Assembly (NCBI RefSeq): GCF_000813745.1
Contig: NZ_JWLC01000008.1
Span: 211,604 to 275,603 of the forward strand
Length of the DNA: 64,000 nucleotides
From: Leisingera sp. ANG-M1
Lineage (GTDB): Bacteria > Pseudomonadota > Alphaproteobacteria > Rhodobacterales > Rhodobacteraceae
Reading direction: 5' to 3'
The notes beneath the pieces are model-generated. The model was not told where the DNA came from, did not search any database, and saw only the letters and a list, made by a program, of their open reading frames with translations. Each line of letters starts with the position of its first letter. Position 1 is the first letter of the stretch. Positions 39,568 through 48,300 of this stretch are shown here, one piece after another. Made by a program: the position numbers and the translations under genes.

Positions 39568-40622
39568 GCATTGCTGCCATCAACGAGCAGCTGCTGCGCG
39601 CGATTGGCGTCGGGGTTGCGGTGGTGCGCGCCTCGGACCTGGGGTTTGTCTTTCACAACCAGCCCTTTGCTGAATGGTTTGGCACGCCTGGCTCGGATGC
39701 AGCCCTGACCGATGCGATTGAGGGGCTGAGCGCAGAAGACCTGGGCCCGCTGTGCGAGGAGGGCTTGCGCTATTCCGCGGAGCTGAAGATCAAGCGCAAG
39801 CGCCGCACCCTGGTTTTTGCCATCAACATCTCGCAAGCCAGCCACAGGGACGAGGCGCTTCTAGTGGTGGAATGCCAGAACATCACCCGCATCCGCGAGC
39901 TGGAAAGCATGATTGACAGCTACTCCGCCATGGTCGAGCGCAACACCCGTGAGCTTGAGCGGGAAAAGGAGCGGGTGGAGCGGCTGCTGCTCAACCTGAT
40001 GCCGCGCACGGTCTATGAGGAGTTCAAAACCTTCGGCGTGGTCACCCCGCAGCTTTATCCCAAGGTCTCGGTGGTGATGCTGGACTTCGTGAATTTCACC
40101 GATTTTGCCTCCCGCACCGACCCGACAGTGACCTTGGGGGAGCTGAACGACATCTTCACCGCCTTCGACCGCATCGTCGAGCAATACGGCTGCGAGCGGA
40201 TCAAGACCATCGGCGATGCTTATCTGGCGGTCTCCGGCATGCCCGAGGCGGCGCCGGATCACGCTACCGCGGTGGCTCATTGCGCCACCCGCTTCCTGCG
40301 CTATCTGGACCGGCGCAACCAGAGCCACCAGCACAAATGGGAGGCCCGGATCGGTCTGGGCACCGGCTCCGCTGTGGGCTCGGTGGTGGGCATTCAGAAG
40401 TACGTCTATGACGTTTTCGGCCCGGCAGTGAATCTGGCGTCACGGCTGCAAGTCTTTGCTAACCCGATGAAAATCGTGGCACCCGAAGAGATGAAAGACG
40501 CTTTGTCAGAAGAGTTCCGCGTCACAGATATCGGCCCCGAGGACATTAAAGGTATTGGCGAGGTGCATCTGGTCAATGTCGGTGACGAGCTTAGCACGCC
40601 GCAACCGGCAACACGGTTCTAG
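39564..40622 (+). CDS. PAS-linked class III adenylate cyclase
   Basis: 352 residues, soluble. Residues 1-110 look like a PAS-type sensor, 110-150 form a coiled-coil linker (RELEREKERVERLLLNLMP), and about 165-345 are the class III cyclase domain. Metal-binding Asp residues are D174 (VVMLDFVNFTDF) and D218 (KTIGDAYLAVSG). K214 and D283 (YDVFGPAVNLASR) occupy the adenine-recognition positions, and N290 and R294 are present, so cyclic AMP is the predicted product. The start overlaps the globin stop. It is tail-to-tail with tetR, the two stop codons sharing CTAG. Confidence 0.92.
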   Translation: MSIAAINEQLLRAIGVGVAVVRASDLGFVFHNQPFAEWFGTPGSDAALTDAIEGLSAEDLGPLCEEGLRYSAELKIKRKRRTLVFAINISQASHRDEALLVVECQNITRIRELESMIDSYSAMVERNTRELEREKERVERLLLNLMPRTVYEEFKTFGVVTPQLYPKVSVVMLDFVNFTDFASRTDPTVTLGELNDIFTAFDRIVEQYGCERIKTIGDAYLAVSGMPEAAPDHATAVAHCATRFLRYLDRRNQSHQHKWEARIGLGTGSAVGSVVGIQKYVYDVFGPAVNLASRLQVFANPMKIVAPEEMKDALSEEFRVTDIGPEDIKGIGEVHLVNVGDELSTPQPATRF

Positions 40623-41236
40623 CTATCAGGAGCGATCAGCCCCAGCCCGCGCAAGTAAATCCCGATGCCGCTTTCCAAAAGGTCCTCAGGCGGGAAGGGC
40701 GAGGCGGCGCCGGGGGAATTGCGCGCATACAGCTCCACCACACCGTGGCTCATCGCCAGCACATGGGCCGAGAACATCGAGGCCGGCGGCCGTTTATCCT
40801 CGGGGATATGCTGGCTGAGGTCCGCTGCAGCACGTTCCAGGATCGCCCGGGCGCGGGCGGCGGCATCGGCCAGCTCCGGCGTGCGGTTCACAGAGATGCC
40901 GCTCTCGAACATGGCGATGTAATGGCCGGGATGCTTGCGGGCAAAGGCCAGATAGGCCCGCCCCGTCGCCTCAAACGCCGCCAGCGCCGAGGGCTGGTAT
41001 TTATCATAGGCGTGCTGCATCAGGTCGGCAAACATCACATAGCCTTGGCGCGAGGCCTCGGCGATCAGATCCTCGCGGCCTTCGAAATGGCGGTAGACCG
41101 CCGCCGGGGTGACGCCCGCCGTCTTGGCGGCCTCCGACAGGGTAAAGCCGGTCGGCCCCTTGGCTTCGATCAGCTGCAGGGCGGCCTCGACCAGCGCCTG
41201 GCGCAGATTGCCGTGATGATAACCGCGTTTAGGCAT
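40619..41236 (-). CDS. TetR-family transcriptional regulator
   Basis: 205 residues from the ATG at 41236, which overlaps the ppk2 3' end by eight bases. The N-terminal helix-turn-helix is clear: [20 protein letters not shown], then [28 protein letters not shown]. The C-terminal ligand domain (about 70-205; [17 protein letters not shown]) resembles the TetR_C-like family seen in WHG-domain regulators. Its target is unknown; translational coupling to ppk2 suggests a shared transcript. Confidence 0.93.
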   Translation of the reverse strand: MPKRGYHHGNLRQALVEAALQLIEAKGPTGFTLSEAAKTAGVTPAAVYRHFEGREDLIAEASRQGYVMFADLMQHAYDKYQPSALAAFEATGRAYLAFARKHPGHYIAMFESGISVNRTPELADAAARARAILERAAADLSQHIPEDKRPPASMFSAHVLAMSHGVVELYARNSPGAASPFPPEDLLESGIGIYLRGLGLIAPDS

Positions 41237-42098
41237 CCCAGATGTCCGGGCCTCCGCAAATTTCCGGATCCAGGGCGCCGATCGCCTTGGGATCCTTGTT
41301 TTCATACTCCACGGCACTCAGCACCGTGCGGATGGCCATCAGCCGCGCCCGCCTTTTGTCATCCGAGCGCACTACGGTCCAGGGGGCCTCAGGCGAATGG
41401 CTGCGGTCCAGCGTTTCGGAAATGGCGGCGGAATAGGCGTCCCATTTCTCCAGCCCCTTTACGTCAATGCTGCTCAGCTTCCACTGCTTCAGCGGATCGG
41501 ATTCGCGGGCCAGGAACCGCCGCAGCTGCTCGGCCCGGCCGACGTTCAGCCAGAACTTGAACAGCTGCACACCGTCCTCCACCAGCGCCTGCTCAAACCC
41601 GGTGACCTGGTGGAAGAACCGCTCCCGCTGCTCATCGGTGCAGAAACCGAACACTTTTTCGACCACACCGCGGTTGTACCAGCTGCGGTCGAAGAACACG
41701 ATTTCGCCGCCTGCGGGCAGATGCTGGATATAGCGCTGGAAATACCATTGGCTCTGCTCGGCTTCGGTCGGTTTTGACAATGCAACCACCCGGGCGCCGC
41801 GCGGGTTCAGATTCTCGCGGAACCGTTTGATGGTGCCGCCTTTGCCGGCTGCATCGCGGCCTTCGAAAACGATGGCAATGCGGGCTCCGCTGTTCTTGAC
41901 CCAGGCCTGCAGCTTGACCAGTTCGACCTGCAGCGCCTCCAGCTCTTTTTCGTATTTCTTGCGCGCCATCCGTTCCCGGTGCGGATAGCTGGGTGAAAGG
42001 ATTTCGTCCTTGTCCGCGCCTGTGATGGCCTCACGGATTTTCTCCGGTGCGCCGGTTTCGAAAAACCGACTGATGGCCCCGTCAAATGGCAGCGTCAT
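41229..42098 (-). CDS. ppk2: Polyphosphate kinase 2
   Basis: 289 residues from the ATG at 42098; a TTG two codons upstream is also possible. PPK2 uses polyphosphate to phosphorylate nucleotides, or the reverse. The single-domain class I form has Walker [17 protein letters not shown] (residues 78-93), a lid-region arginine segment [16 protein letters not shown], and Walker [10 protein letters not shown] (D137). The downstream segment [20 protein letters not shown] is typical. It lies between an alpha/beta hydrolase and tetR on the same strand. Confidence 0.96.
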   Translation of the reverse strand: MTLPFDGAISRFFETGAPEKIREAITGADKDEILSPSYPHRERMARKKYEKELEALQVELVKLQAWVKNSGARIAIVFEGRDAAGKGGTIKRFRENLNPRGARVVALSKPTEAEQSQWYFQRYIQHLPAGGEIVFFDRSWYNRGVVEKVFGFCTDEQRERFFHQVTGFEQALVEDGVQLFKFWLNVGRAEQLRRFLARESDPLKQWKLSSIDVKGLEKWDAYSAAISETLDRSHSPEAPWTVVRSDDKRRARLMAIRTVLSAVEYENKDPKAIGALDPEICGGPDIWDA

Positions 42099-42159
42099 GT
42101 GCAAAACCCTTCTGTCCTCAATCCCTTATATGGGTAAGGAGTATGGAATGTGAATCACC

Positions 42160-43119
42160 TTAACGCAAATTTGCACGGGCGGCGGCACGGTGCACAGCGG
42201 CTGCGACTGCATCAGTTGCCACGTGATGCGGCATATGGCCGATGCCCTCCAGCAGCGTGAGGCCGGCCCCGGGCACATCGCGGGCAAGCTGCCGGGCGTG
42301 CACCTCCGGGCTGACGGTATCATCCGCGGTGCCATGGATGATTTCGACAGGCACGGCGATCTGCGGATAGAGCGGTGCTTGCGCGTCCACTTCTTCCAGC
42401 AGATTGGCCCGCTGCAAGGCGTTGGCCCGCAGCGAGCCGCGCCGCAGTGTCAGGCCGATGCCGAAATGCTCGGCATATCCCTCGGGCACTGTCTGCGGTG
42501 CAAAGACGGCGTCCAGCGTTTCCATCACCGTGGAGCGGGGCACAAAGGCGGTGAGGGCCGGGACCGCAAGCGCGCTGCCGAGGCGCGAGGAGGTCACCCG
42601 GTAATACATGTCCAGCGGCGTGTCCCAGGGGTGCGAGACGCCGCCAACTGTCACCAGCGCCGAAAGCGCTTCGGGGTGGCCGGTGGCCCAGGCCAGCGCC
42701 ACCGCACCGCCATAGCTTTGCCCCAGAACGATAGGTTTCTCCGCGCCCATCTGCGCGGCGGCCTGCCGCAGCACATCCGCCTGCTGCCGGATGCTGGCAC
42801 CGTTGCCATTGAGACGGCTGGAATAGCCGAGGCCGGGGCGGTCAAAGATCAGAATGCGGTAGTCCCCGGCCAGCGCAGGCGCCAGCCGGAAAGTCATGTC
42901 GCGGGTATTGCCGCTGGAGCCGTGGATCAGCACCAGATCCGGCGCGCTGCCCTGCGGCTGGCCCATCTCGACCGCATGGACCTGGTGGCCGCCTACCTGA
43001 AGGAACCTGCCTTGCGGCGGATAGGCGGCCTCGGCCCGGGCCTCGTTGACAGATGCCTTCCAAAGGGTGCCGCCCCAGGCCAGAGCGGCCAGCACGAGCA
43101 GGGAAGTGCTTATCGCCAC
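42160..43119 (-). CDS. Alpha/beta hydrolase, membrane-anchored
   Basis: 319 residues from a GTG start that has a GAAGAAGG site. An N-terminal hydrophobic helix (about 4-20) probably anchors it in the membrane or exports it. The oxyanion segment LVLIHGSSGNTRDM is near residue 63, the nucleophile S135 is in VLGQSYGGAVAL, the acid is in HGTADDTVSPE and the His is in LEGIGHMPHH. These complete the catalytic triad. It starts eight bases after metA. The substrate is unknown; a link to MetA is not evident. Confidence 0.9.
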   Translation of the reverse strand: MAISTSLLVLAALAWGGTLWKASVNEARAEAAYPPQGRFLQVGGHQVHAVEMGQPQGSAPDLVLIHGSSGNTRDMTFRLAPALAGDYRILIFDRPGLGYSSRLNGNGASIRQQADVLRQAAAQMGAEKPIVLGQSYGGAVALAWATGHPEALSALVTVGGVSHPWDTPLDMYYRVTSSRLGSALAVPALTAFVPRSTVMETLDAVFAPQTVPEGYAEHFGIGLTLRRGSLRANALQRANLLEEVDAQAPLYPQIAVPVEIIHGTADDTVSPEVHARQLARDVPGAGLTLLEGIGHMPHHVATDAVAAAVHRAAARANLR

Positions 43120-43127
43120 GGCCTTCT

Positions 43128-44066
43128 TCAGGCGCGCAGGTCCGTCATTTCGACGCCGATCCGGCTGATGTCATACGGCGTGGTTTCATAGATCTCGCTG
43201 ATCCAGTTGGTGTACAGAAGATGCGCATGGCTGCGCCAGCGGTTCAGCGGCTGGCGGCTGGGATCGTCGTCCGGGTAGTAGTTGCCCGGCACGTTGATCG
43301 GGGTGCCATTGGCCACGTCGCGGTCGTATTCCTGCTTCAGCGTATCGTTGTCATACTCGAAGTGGTTGAAGATATAGAGCGCGCGGTGCGCCGGATCTTC
43401 AACCAGACAGGGGCCGACCTCGTCGCTGCCCAGCAGCGTCGTCAGCCCGGATGCTGCGTCAATCTCATCCTGTTTCATTTCAGTCCAGCGGCTGACCGGG
43501 ATCACGAAATCATCCGAGAATCCGCGCAGATACGGTGACGCAGGCGCCAGGTTCTGATGCCGGAAACAGCCGAACGCCTTATGGTCCAGCATGTGTTTCT
43601 TGACGCCATGGAAATGGTTGATCATCGCCATACCGCCCCAGCAGACGCCAAAGGTGGAATGCACGTTGGTCTGGGTCCAGTCCATCACCTCGCGCAGTTC
43701 CTCCCAATAGGTCACATCGTCAAACTCAAGATGCTCGATCGGCGCGCCGGTGATGATCAGCCCGTCGAACTTCTCATGCTTCACCTCCTGGAAGGGGCGG
43801 TAGAACTCGGCCATATGCGCGGCCGCAGTGTTCTTGGTGCGGTGCTCGCTCATCCGGATCAGGTTCAGGTCGATCTGCAGCGGCGTTGCGCCGATCAGCC
43901 GGGCAAACTGGTTCTCCGTCTGGATCTTCTTGGGCATCAGATTGAGCAACCCGATGCGGATCGGCCGGATATCCTGACGTGCCGCCTGATCCGGCGACAT
44001 GACCATCACGCCTTCGTTCTTCAGAACGTCATAGGCGGGCAGGTCTGCGGGGATCTTGATGGGCAT
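43128..44066 (-). CDS. metA: Homoserine O-acetyltransferase (MetA family)
   Basis: 312 residues. MetA activates homoserine at the start of methionine synthesis. The catalytic Cys is C142 in GVCWGGMAM, with H235 and E237 in FNHFEYD. Residue 111 is Glu ([15 protein letters not shown]). In characterised MetA proteins Glu at this place gives acetyl-CoA use and Gly gives succinyl-CoA use, so an acetyltransferase is predicted despite the common succinyltransferase name. No SAM riboswitch was recognised in the 59-base upstream gap. Confidence 0.95.
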   Translation of the reverse strand: MPIKIPADLPAYDVLKNEGVMVMSPDQAARQDIRPIRIGLLNLMPKKIQTENQFARLIGATPLQIDLNLIRMSEHRTKNTAAAHMAEFYRPFQEVKHEKFDGLIITGAPIEHLEFDDVTYWEELREVMDWTQTNVHSTFGVCWGGMAMINHFHGVKKHMLDHKAFGCFRHQNLAPASPYLRGFSDDFVIPVSRWTEMKQDEIDAASGLTTLLGSDEVGPCLVEDPAHRALYIFNHFEYDNDTLKQEYDRDVANGTPINVPGNYYPDDDPSRQPLNRWRSHAHLLYTNWISEIYETTPYDISRIGVEMTDLRA

Positions 44067-44125
44067 GTCAGTATCCTGATTTGCGGAAGTGTGTACGATA
44101 TAGCGGAGGCTGTCAGATAAGCCGG

Positions 44126-44989
44126 TTAGCCGCGGGCCTCAAGGGCTGTTGCGATCAAATCTACGAAACCGGCCTCATCCTTGACGGCATGGATCTGGTC
44201 GGCGGTGACGGTGACGCCCCAATTGTCCGCCATCGCCTGATAGCGCGGCTGGCGGTGCGCCAGCGCCTGGGCATAGGTCCAGCGGATAAAGGCATCAGGG
44301 TCGACATCCCCCTCGGATACCCCGTTTTCCTGAAGATACTCTTGCCAGACCCGGTCCAGGAACTCGGGCTGATAGGACATCGGCTTGGGGGCGCGGTCGA
44401 ACCGGCGCACCAGCTCTTCAGTATGGGCGTCGCTGCCCTTGATCCAGACCATCAGCGTGTGCTTGCTGAGCTCGGTCAGGATCTGGTCGTTGGGATCGTT
44501 TGCATCGACCCATTCGCAGATCGACCCGCCGGTGTCGCAGATGAAATTCGGATAGCCATAAAGCTGCTGGGCGCGGCCCTCGAAATACTCGGTGTCCAGA
44601 AGCGCGCGGATCTCGGCGATCCGGAACTGCTCCTGGCGGTGCTTGTATTCCGTAATCGGCAGCCCGCCCTTGGCCTCGTCGCCCGGCTTGCCCAGGTAGG
44701 AGGCGACCGGTGTCAGGTTTTCAAAGGTGATGTTGGAGCCGATGTAGATCGAATCCGACAGCAGAAGCTCGCGCAGGAACGGCACTTTCATCGCCTCGGC
44801 CTTGGCATTGTCGGCGATGTATTCGCCCATGTAGCGGGTGCCGATGCGGTAATCGATCGAGTAGTGGAACCAGCTTCCCGCGCCGCGCAGGATGTTGCTG
44901 ACATAGGTTTTGCCAAGCCCGGACATGCCAAAGAACAGCACCCGTTTATTGGGCGCATCGCGCCAGTCCTGTGCAGAAGAGTAAAGCAT
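44126..44989 (-). CDS. P-loop ATPase/kinase-like protein, unknown substrate
   Basis: 287 residues from the ATG at 44989 (an upstream TTG would add four). Walker A is GMSGLGKT near residues 21-28, followed by a [22 protein letters not shown] segment. The layout recalls small-molecule kinases such as shikimate or gluconate kinase, and [14 protein letters not shown] may be a Walker B-like strand. The C-terminal 80 residues are helical and acidic. I do not recognise a named family. It sits between an EamA transporter gene and metA on one strand with short gaps, so co-transcription is likely. Confidence 0.72.
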   Translation of the reverse strand: MLYSSAQDWRDAPNKRVLFFGMSGLGKTYVSNILRGAGSWFHYSIDYRIGTRYMGEYIADNAKAEAMKVPFLRELLLSDSIYIGSNITFENLTPVASYLGKPGDEAKGGLPITEYKHRQEQFRIAEIRALLDTEYFEGRAQQLYGYPNFICDTGGSICEWVDANDPNDQILTELSKHTLMVWIKGSDAHTEELVRRFDRAPKPMSYQPEFLDRVWQEYLQENGVSEGDVDPDAFIRWTYAQALAHRQPRYQAMADNWGVTVTADQIHAVKDEAGFVDLIATALEARG

Positions 44990-45046
44990 CGGCGATTTCA
45001 AGTCCCTGAAGGTTTCACGCCTTGCTAATCGCCTGCGCGGGCTTGG

Positions 45047-45961
45047 TCAATTCCGTGCGCGCTTGCGCCGCAACAGGGGCTTGCCATTGAGGATCACCAG
45101 CCCGGTCGCCAGCAGGGCAAAACCGGCATAGGCCTGCGGTTTCAGCTCTTCCCCCAACACCCAGGCGCCCAGCACGATGGCGACCGGCGGGATGATCAGC
45201 GTGACCAGCATCAGGTTGCCGCTGCCTGCCTGTGCCAGCACACGGTAATAGAGCAGGTAGGCGCCAGCCGTGGCAATGAGCGAGAAATAAGCAATGGAGA
45301 CCCAGGTGCCGGTTTCCAAGGCAAAGGAAACCGGTCCGTCGATCAGCAGCGCGGCCGGCAGCAAACACACAGTCGAGCCCGTTAGCATCCCTGCCGCCGC
45401 CACTTGCGGCGCTAAGCCCGACAGCCTCAGCCGCGCCCAGGCGCTGGCAAAGGCATAAGACACCGTGCCTGCGAGAACCGCCAGCTGGGCGCCGCTGCGG
45501 ACGTTGAAATTGGCGAATTGTTCCAGCCCGATGGCGGTGGCGACGCCCAGAAAGCCCAAGCCAACTCCCAGGGTCCTGCGCGCCGTCAGCCGCTCGTCGG
45601 CAAAAAACAGAGCGGCAACGATGACACCGAAGATGGCGGTGGTGGCATTCAGGATCGACGTTAGCCCGGTCTCGATATGAAGCTGCCCCCAGGCCATCAG
45701 CCCGAACGGGATCACGTTGTTCAGCAGTCCCATCACCAGAAACGCGCCCCAGGTGCGAAGGCTCTTGGGCACCGGCAACCGCATCATCCAGACAACTGCC
45801 CACAGGAACAGCGCCGCCCAGCCGCAGCGGTGCAGCACCAGGGTGGCAACGGGGATTTCATCCAGGGCGATGCGGATCGACAGGAACGATCCGCCCCAGA
45901 TCACGCCGAGCAGGATCAGCTCGGCCCAGGCACGGGGGGATATGGTCTTTTGCGGGCTCAT
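45047..45961 (-). CDS. EamA-family (DMT) transporter
   Basis: 304 residues with ten predicted membrane helices in two EamA repeats (about 10-140 and 155-285). The first repeat has GVIWGGSFLSIRIAL, typical of drug/metabolite transporters; the second ends with LLATGLVILNGKPLL and a basic tail. Such proteins often export amino acids or metabolites. It is the first gene of a minus-strand group with the P-loop ATPase gene and metA, so export of a methionine-related metabolite is possible but unproven. Confidence 0.9.
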   Translation of the reverse strand: MSPQKTISPRAWAELILLGVIWGGSFLSIRIALDEIPVATLVLHRCGWAALFLWAVVWMMRLPVPKSLRTWGAFLVMGLLNNVIPFGLMAWGQLHIETGLTSILNATTAIFGVIVAALFFADERLTARRTLGVGLGFLGVATAIGLEQFANFNVRSGAQLAVLAGTVSYAFASAWARLRLSGLAPQVAAAGMLTGSTVCLLPAALLIDGPVSFALETGTWVSIAYFSLIATAGAYLLYYRVLAQAGSGNLMLVTLIIPPVAIVLGAWVLGEELKPQAYAGFALLATGLVILNGKPLLRRKRARN

Positions 45962-46019
45962 GGGGATCAGCTAGCGCGGTCCCCGCAGTCAAGCGACCCG
46001 TTTCTTGCGGCAAAAGGAA

Positions 46020-46042
46020 ACCCCGCCCGGAAGGGGCGGGGT
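46020..46042 (-). terminator. Rho-independent terminator after the FadL-type gene
   Basis: ACCCCGCCC (46020-46028) pairs perfectly with GGGCGGGGT (46034-46042) around a 5-base loop. On the minus strand it runs into TTTCCTTTTG. It starts 25 bases beyond the stop. Confidence 0.85.
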
Positions 46043-46067
46043 CTGAAGCTGCTTTAGGGGCAGGGTT

Positions 46068-47192
46068 TCAGTAGCGGAAGGCAAGTTTCAAGCCGAAACC
46101 GACCGAGTCGTTGTTACCAAACCTCGAGTCTCCGGCCAAAGTGCGTGTCTGGGCGCTGCCCACCCGGGTCACGTTCACACCGCCGGAAATGGACATATTG
46201 CCTTCCGTGTATTTGGCGCCGATTGACAGGCCAAGACGGCCATCCTTGGGGCTAAGGTTTGATTGAAAGCCTCCAAGTGTCTCCTCGTAGCTGACGGCAA
46301 CAGATCCCGCCCAGTTTTCATTGAATTTTCGGCCCACGCCAAGCGTGTAGGTAAAGCGGTCATCCGCAAATGAAACCAAGGGACGGCCAACCAAGGGGTC
46401 TCCAGCAAACAGAGGTGTGGCATCCGGAGTGGCTGAAGTGTAGCTCAGCGGTGAGATGTTGAATTCCGACCAGTCCACCCAGCGCACGCCGCCAAACAAA
46501 AGTGTGTCCTTCGCGATGCCTGTCTGAAAGTCCAGGTTCACAGCTTGCGGTGTGTCAATGCTTGTGCTCGAGTCCACAGAAAATGGCAGGCCAACCGTGA
46601 ACGTTTCATTGGTGTCCAGATCATGGTCGACTTTCGAGTAGTAGGTCAGCGCAATTCGGAGAGCGATATCGGGAATTTCATAAGCGGCACCGATCAGAAA
46701 ACCGACACCGGTGTCGCGGCTTCCGCCTGCGGTATAGCCTGCTACAACAGGTATTGAGACATCTGCCTGCATCGTTTGCAGACGGATGCCGCCATGCATG
46801 CTGAAGTTCTGGTTGAACTTGTAGCGAAAAACACCGGAAATGGCGTTGGCTTCCAAGTCAGCTGTTGCGCCGGCAAAGACATAACCTGTGTCACCCGGGT
46901 AATTCACGTCGGCGCCAAAGGGCTGGTCGAAAATCAGCGCAAAGCTCCAGCGGTCGTTGATATCCCGCTTATAGGCCGCGCCGAACTGGGAATAGTTGCC
47001 CGCCATATCGCCGGAGCTGACGCCGCCGGCCGTGCCCGACAGGTCCGGGCGCACATGGCCAATGGAAAACTCCAGGTAAGTGCCTTCTTCAAACAACGGC
47101 GCCAGCGGCTGGCCGGAGCGGTCGACGCCACCCGCCGCGGCGACACCGGGCAGCAGCGCAAGCGCCAGGGGCGCTGCGTGGATCTTCTTCAT
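46068..47192 (-). CDS. FadL/OmpP1-family outer membrane transport protein
   Basis: 374 residues from the ATG with a GGAGGAA site. A signal peptide (MKKIHAAPLALALLPGVAAA) is cleaved near residue 20. The mature protein is beta-rich with alternating hydrophobic strands and ends with an aromatic residue (GFGLKLAFRY), as outer-membrane barrels do. Family segments include GAAYKRDINDRWSFALIFDQPFG and LFGGVRWVDWSEFNISP. FadL-type channels admit long-chain fatty acids or other hydrophobic compounds. It is monocistronic with its own terminator. The substrate is unknown. Confidence 0.9.
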   Translation of the reverse strand: MKKIHAAPLALALLPGVAAAGGVDRSGQPLAPLFEEGTYLEFSIGHVRPDLSGTAGGVSSGDMAGNYSQFGAAYKRDINDRWSFALIFDQPFGADVNYPGDTGYVFAGATADLEANAISGVFRYKFNQNFSMHGGIRLQTMQADVSIPVVAGYTAGGSRDTGVGFLIGAAYEIPDIALRIALTYYSKVDHDLDTNETFTVGLPFSVDSSTSIDTPQAVNLDFQTGIAKDTLLFGGVRWVDWSEFNISPLSYTSATPDATPLFAGDPLVGRPLVSFADDRFTYTLGVGRKFNENWAGSVAVSYEETLGGFQSNLSPKDGRLGLSIGAKYTEGNMSISGGVNVTRVGSAQTRTLAGDSRFGNNDSVGFGLKLAFRY

Positions 47193-47297
47193 CTGTTCCT
47201 CCCTGTACGAAAGCCTTTCCGGCTTTTTGTCCTGAGACCGTAACCGGCGAATTTCCGGCAAATCAATCTTAACGAAACGGAAACCAGTCAGAATCGG

Positions 47298-48182
47298 TCA
47301 ATTCTGAGCAGTTTTCGCCGGTTTTCTTGCAACTATATTGAGATAATTAGCAATGCAAATGATTGCAGCACCGCTCAGCACCCAGACATCCAGCGCTTCG
47401 CCGTAAATCAGCATTCCAAGGATCGCAATGGCCGGCAGACGGGCGAAATCGACCGGCACAACGACGCTTGCAGGGGCTAGCGACAAGGCGGTGGTCAGGC
47501 AGAAATGCGCGGTCAGGCCGGCAATGCCGATCAGAACAAGCCAGGGCAGGGTGCGGGCATCGGGCAGGGCCATGTCCCCGTCCCATCCGGCGGCGATCAG
47601 CCCCATCGCCAATTGCATGGCGGTGAGCCAGAACAGGATCGAGCCAATCTCCTCGTGCCGGGTCAGGCGCTTGGTCAGGATAGCCGTGAGGGCAAAGAAG
47701 ATCGCACAACTGGCAGCGGCATAAAGACCGGGAGACAAGGTGTCTGGGCTCGGACGGGCGACAATCAGGATGCCCGCAAAGCCAAGCCCGGCCGCCAGCA
47801 TCTTGCGGCGGGTGAACGTTTCGCCAAGCAGAAACGGAGACAGGATGATCACCCACAGGGGCGAGGTGAACTCAAGCGCAAAAACCTGTGCCAGCGGGGC
47901 CAGAGTCACCGCCAGGAACCAAAGGTTCTGGCCGGTGAAGTGAAACAGGTTGCGCAGCAGATGCACCTGCAGCCGGCTGCGGTAGACCTGGTGCCAGCGC
48001 CCGGTTGCAGTCAGCAGCGCCAGAACGATGAGCAGCCCCACCAGGCTGCGGTAAGCCATAATTTCAAAGGTATCCAGTGTCAGCCCGGCTTCACGGCCGG
48101 CAATTGCCATTGCCGAAAACGAGACAATGGCACCCGTCATCCAAAGGGCCGCCAGCCCGGCACGCGCTTCGCTATGTTCCAT
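47298..48182 (-). CDS. EamA-family (DMT) transporter
   Basis: 294 residues and about ten membrane helices in two repeats. The EamA landmarks are visible: AYRSLVGLLIVLALL, LTLAPLAQVFALEFTSPLWVI near residue 100, and VPVDFARLPAIAILGMLIYGE in the second half. It is a different subfamily from the EamA gene at 45047 and shares no obvious neighbour with it. The substrate is unknown. It lies downstream of the tandem sulfotransferase gene on the same strand, 118 bases away, with no terminator seen in between. Confidence 0.9.
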   Translation of the reverse strand: MEHSEARAGLAALWMTGAIVSFSAMAIAGREAGLTLDTFEIMAYRSLVGLLIVLALLTATGRWHQVYRSRLQVHLLRNLFHFTGQNLWFLAVTLAPLAQVFALEFTSPLWVIILSPFLLGETFTRRKMLAAGLGFAGILIVARPSPDTLSPGLYAAASCAIFFALTAILTKRLTRHEEIGSILFWLTAMQLAMGLIAAGWDGDMALPDARTLPWLVLIGIAGLTAHFCLTTALSLAPASVVVPVDFARLPAIAILGMLIYGEALDVWVLSGAAIICIANYLNIVARKPAKTAQN

Positions 48183-48300
48183 GGCGGCCTCCGCTCCTTG
48201 CCTGAAGGGAACAGAGGGACAATCTTATGCCGTGGTCAAGGAAAAGCAGCCTGGGCTGCCTTCTTTGCGGCGCCGGAACCGGATTGCGCCGCCCTTTGCT

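Noticed and set aside
44067-44125. Possible SAM-II riboswitch upstream of metA
   Set aside because: The 59-base gap does not show the conserved pseudoknot sequence of that class as I know it.
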